Shown: in pieces, positions 40,853 through 42,976 of the stretch | Position numbering within the stretch: position 1 is the first letter of the stretch | How the letters are laid out: each line of letters begins with the position of its first letter | Assembly (NCBI GenBank): GCA_964485345.1 | Contig: CAZAJB010000014.1 | Location: 1-42,976, forward strand | Source of the DNA: UBA5420 sp964485345 | GTDB lineage: Bacteria; Bacillota; Limnochordia; Darwinibacteriales; Darwinibacteriaceae | Length of the DNA stretch: 42,976 bases | Direction: 5' to 3' | The notes under the pieces: generated by a model | The model's database searches: none | What the model saw: the letters and a program-made list of their open reading frames with translations, nothing else | Told to the model about the DNA's origin: nothing | Position numbers and translations under genes: made by a program

Positions 40853-42829
40853 TCAAATTACATTTTTCTCTCGTAGCCACGCTACCGTAATGCGCTTCAC
40901 GTCCCCACTTGGTGTTGTAACCGAGACTACTTCGCCATCACTAGAACCCCAAATGCACCTGCCCCAGGCAGGATGTTCAAATGACTTTCCTTCAACAATG
41001 GCATCGTGTAACACTCCTTTGCGCATTTCGTCAATGAAGCGAGATGGTTGCACAGTTCTTCCCCGCATGGTCTTGGGGCTGCTAACCAGCAACATATCCT
41101 GTGAACGAGTCACAGCTACATAAGCTAGCCGTCGTTCTTCTTCCAGCTTCCCCCTGTCATTAGCAGTCAACGCTTTTACATAGGGCAAAGTGCCTTCAAC
41201 CGCCCCTGCTAGAATGACATACTGGTATTCAAGTCCTTTCGCTGAATGGCATGTAGTGAGTGTCACTCCGTTTGACACTCTAGACCATCGCCTCCCATTC
41301 CTCAGTTCGGGAAATCGGCGCACAAACTCTTCCACACTTTCACCGGCATCGGGCAAATAGCAGATTGTGTCAGCGATCTGCTGGCACTCCTCATAGTCCA
41401 ACTTAAAGTCACTCGCTAAGCTTTGGGAATAACCATCAAAGCCCATCTCTTTGCGAACATATTCTAGAGCTGGTTGCGCCTTCATTGTAGAGATTTTTGC
41501 TAGATCAGACTCCAGCCTAGCAAGGGATTTCATTCCACTTTCACTGATCGCCTGCTGGCGCAGGGCTTCTAAGGGTGTTATTCCTTCTAGAACCAGCATT
41601 TCTGCCGCGGCAACTACCGGCTTACTGAAGAATCGACCCGGACGATTCAGAATGTAGAAGAGGAGTTCAGCGTTGCTAGGGTAGATGGCCGCTTCTAAAT
41701 AGCCCATCAACCCCTGGCTAATCCAGTGACTTAGGATCTGCGGCTCACCGCCAAGAATTCTAAAGGCAATATTTCTTCTGGCCAGCTCCTGCCCTAGCAA
41801 GAAGGCTTGATTGTTTAGACGGTAAACAACGGCTATATCCTGCCATGCCAAGCCTGCCTTGTAACCTGCTTCAATCGCTTGGGCGATCTGACGAGCTTCA
41901 TCTTTTTCGTCCTGAGGAGCGATGAACCGAGGGCGACTCCCTTTTGCTGCGTCAGCCTCTGCCTGCAGTTTCTTTCCTAGTCTGTTGCGATTGTGCCCAA
42001 TGAGCGTCAAAGAAATGGAGACAATCTGCCCTGTTGAACGGTAGTTGGTCGTGAGTGACACCCTATGGGCTTGGGGAAAGTCGCTTTCAAACTGCAGAGG
42101 GGCATTACACGCCCCGCGCCAGCTATAGATGGATTGATCGTCATCTCCAACGGCGAAGAAGTTGTCGGTAGGCGCTGCTAGACACTTCAATATTTCGTAC
42201 TGGACTAGGCTCGTATCCTGAAACTCATCGACCATGATATAGCGCCCATTCAGCTGAGGTAATGCTTGCAGCCTTCCATACATCTCTATGAGTAAGTCAT
42301 CGAAATCCATAAAGCCCTCTTGCTGTTGCTGCTCTTGGTACAACTGGGTTATGGCCCCAAATTGCTCTCTATCCATGGACGATGGTTCGTACTTCGCTAG
42401 CTGGATCAATCGATTTAGGCCATTGGAACGCTCCTGAAGATAGGGATGGATCAATTCTTCTGGCAGTTCTAGGCTCCTTATGATCTGGCCCACTCGCTGT
42501 TTTTGTTGGCCCTCATCTTGAACATTTAGCGTGTATCCCAGCCTCGACAAGAACTTATAGCAAAGAGAGTGGATGGTCTGAATATGCATTGTATTGGCTA
42601 TCTCTTCCCCTACCGCCTCAGAAATCCTCGACTTCACTTCTTCTGCAGCCGCCTTGGTAAAGGTAACCACAATCATCCGTTCTGGGCGAACACCTATATT
42701 CTGCACTAAGTGAACGGCTCTGGCCGTAATGACTCTGGTCTTCCCTGAACCTGGCCCACTCACAACCAGGACGGGACCTGCGTTGATCTTGGAAATAGCT
42801 TCTTGTGTTGGATCTAGACGGTTTGGCAT
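40853..42829 (-). CDS. UvrD/PcrA-like superfamily 1 DNA helicase
   Basis: 658 residues from ATG 42829, with AAGGGAG six bases upstream; an in-frame GTG at 42874 lacks a site. All SF1A motifs are present: Walker A SGPGSGKTR, motif Ia VVTFTKAAAEEV, motif II VDEFQDTS, motif III GDDDQSIYSWRGA, motif IV TTNYRST, motif V CHSAKGLEYQYV and motif VI RLAYVAVTRS. A short C-terminal Tudor-like tail (FEHPAWGRCIWGSSDGEVVS) resembles the PcrA RNA-polymerase-binding end. The protein is shorter than PcrA/UvrD (about 720-750) and its 1B/2B subdomains look reduced. It unwinds DNA 3' to 5' in repair or restart. Its exact subfamily is not certain. Confidence 0.9.
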   Translation of the reverse strand: MPNRLDPTQEAISKINAGPVLVVSGPGSGKTRVITARAVHLVQNIGVRPERMIVVTFTKAAAEEVKSRISEAVGEEIANTMHIQTIHSLCYKFLSRLGYTLNVQDEGQQKQRVGQIIRSLELPEELIHPYLQERSNGLNRLIQLAKYEPSSMDREQFGAITQLYQEQQQQEGFMDFDDLLIEMYGRLQALPQLNGRYIMVDEFQDTSLVQYEILKCLAAPTDNFFAVGDDDQSIYSWRGACNAPLQFESDFPQAHRVSLTTNYRSTGQIVSISLTLIGHNRNRLGKKLQAEADAAKGSRPRFIAPQDEKDEARQIAQAIEAGYKAGLAWQDIAVVYRLNNQAFLLGQELARRNIAFRILGGEPQILSHWISQGLMGYLEAAIYPSNAELLFYILNRPGRFFSKPVVAAAEMLVLEGITPLEALRQQAISESGMKSLARLESDLAKISTMKAQPALEYVRKEMGFDGYSQSLASDFKLDYEECQQIADTICYLPDAGESVEEFVRRFPELRNGRRWSRVSNGVTLTTCHSAKGLEYQYVILAGAVEGTLPYVKALTANDRGKLEEERRLAYVAVTRSQDMLLVSSPKTMRGRTVQPSRFIDEMRKGVLHDAIVEGKSFEHPAWGRCIWGSSDGEVVSVTTPSGDVKRITVAWLREKNVI

Positions 42830-42953
42830 GGCTGGCTCCCTTGCATACGTGTTTCGCTGAGGCTTATGTACCACAACTTCTCTCTTCGCTAGTATTTACC
42901 TTCGCCTTGGCAGGACTTTACAGTCTGGGGCAGGTTGATCAACGCGTAAAACT

Positions 42954-42976
42954 CCCCAACTCTCTATGAGCTGGGG
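42954..42976 (-). terminator. Hairpin at the window edge
   Basis: On the minus strand CCCCAGCTC and GAGTTGGGG pair around TATAGA-like loop bases, followed by AGTTTTACG. It is likely the terminator of a minus-strand gene lying to the right of the window. Confidence 0.45.

Noticed and set aside
1..42976. CRISPR array, tRNA or rRNA genes, prophage or integrase
   Set aside because: No regularly spaced repeats, no cloverleaf or rRNA-like sequence, and no integrase, capsid or transposase gene was seen on either strand.

Overview
The window looks like a scaffold from an anaerobic, low-to-mid GC Gram-positive (Firmicutes) genome. The clues are strong GGAGG-type ribosome binding sites with frequent GTG/TTG starts, many lipoproteins, a SleB-type wall hydrolase, an oxygen-sensitive glycyl-radical enzyme pair, and bifunctional Firmicutes-style ABC operons. 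A placement near clostridial or Limnochordia-like lineages is an inference only. A run of 100 N (35111-35210) marks an assembly join, so continuity across it is not proven. No tRNA, rRNA, CRISPR array or transposase gene was seen.

Layout. 1-2.2 kb: end of a secreted protein, a DUF2164 protein, a continuous VanX-type dipeptidase/guanine deaminase fusion, and a 50-residue orphan. 2.4-13.8 kb: a peptide-export locus. A double-glycine precursor with an NHLP-like leader and four core cysteines (plus strand) faces a nine-gene minus-strand run. That run reads ECF sigma factor, HlyD-type adaptor, C39-peptidase ABC exporter, second ABC exporter, type 1 solute-binding lipoprotein, small secreted protein, EamA transporter, S-component-like membrane protein and acyltransferase-like membrane protein. 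Two related small proteins flank the locus. No modifying enzyme is visible.

14.2-20.8 kb: a lipoprotein, a SleB-like lipoprotein, trans-4-hydroxyproline dehydratase and its activase (hypD, hypE), and an MFS transporter. 21.1-26.2 kb: an iron/phosphonate/thiamine-type ABC importer with a fused double permease and two different ATPases, facing a membrane-bound AraC-type regulator. 28.5 kb: a second double-glycine peptide with a zinc-ribbon-like core. 29-35 kb: an M18 aminopeptidase, a McrBC restriction pair whose McrB carries an EVE-like domain, a methyltransferase and an HD hydrolase. 35.4-38.5 kb: a sugar-type ABC importer without its ATPase gene. 38.5-42.8 kb: a PAS histidine kinase with a decayed receiver domain and a UvrD/PcrA-like helicase.

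A family of seven GC-rich, palindrome-bearing intergenic repeats (about 36-60 bp) is scattered over the first 21 kb. Two copies overlap the 3' ends of genes and supply the last codons and stop; a third starts directly after a stop codon. The most unusual items are the orphan NHLP-like export locus with its small cysteine-rich satellites, the VanX/GuaD fusion with an intact internal start, and the coding use of the dispersed repeat.
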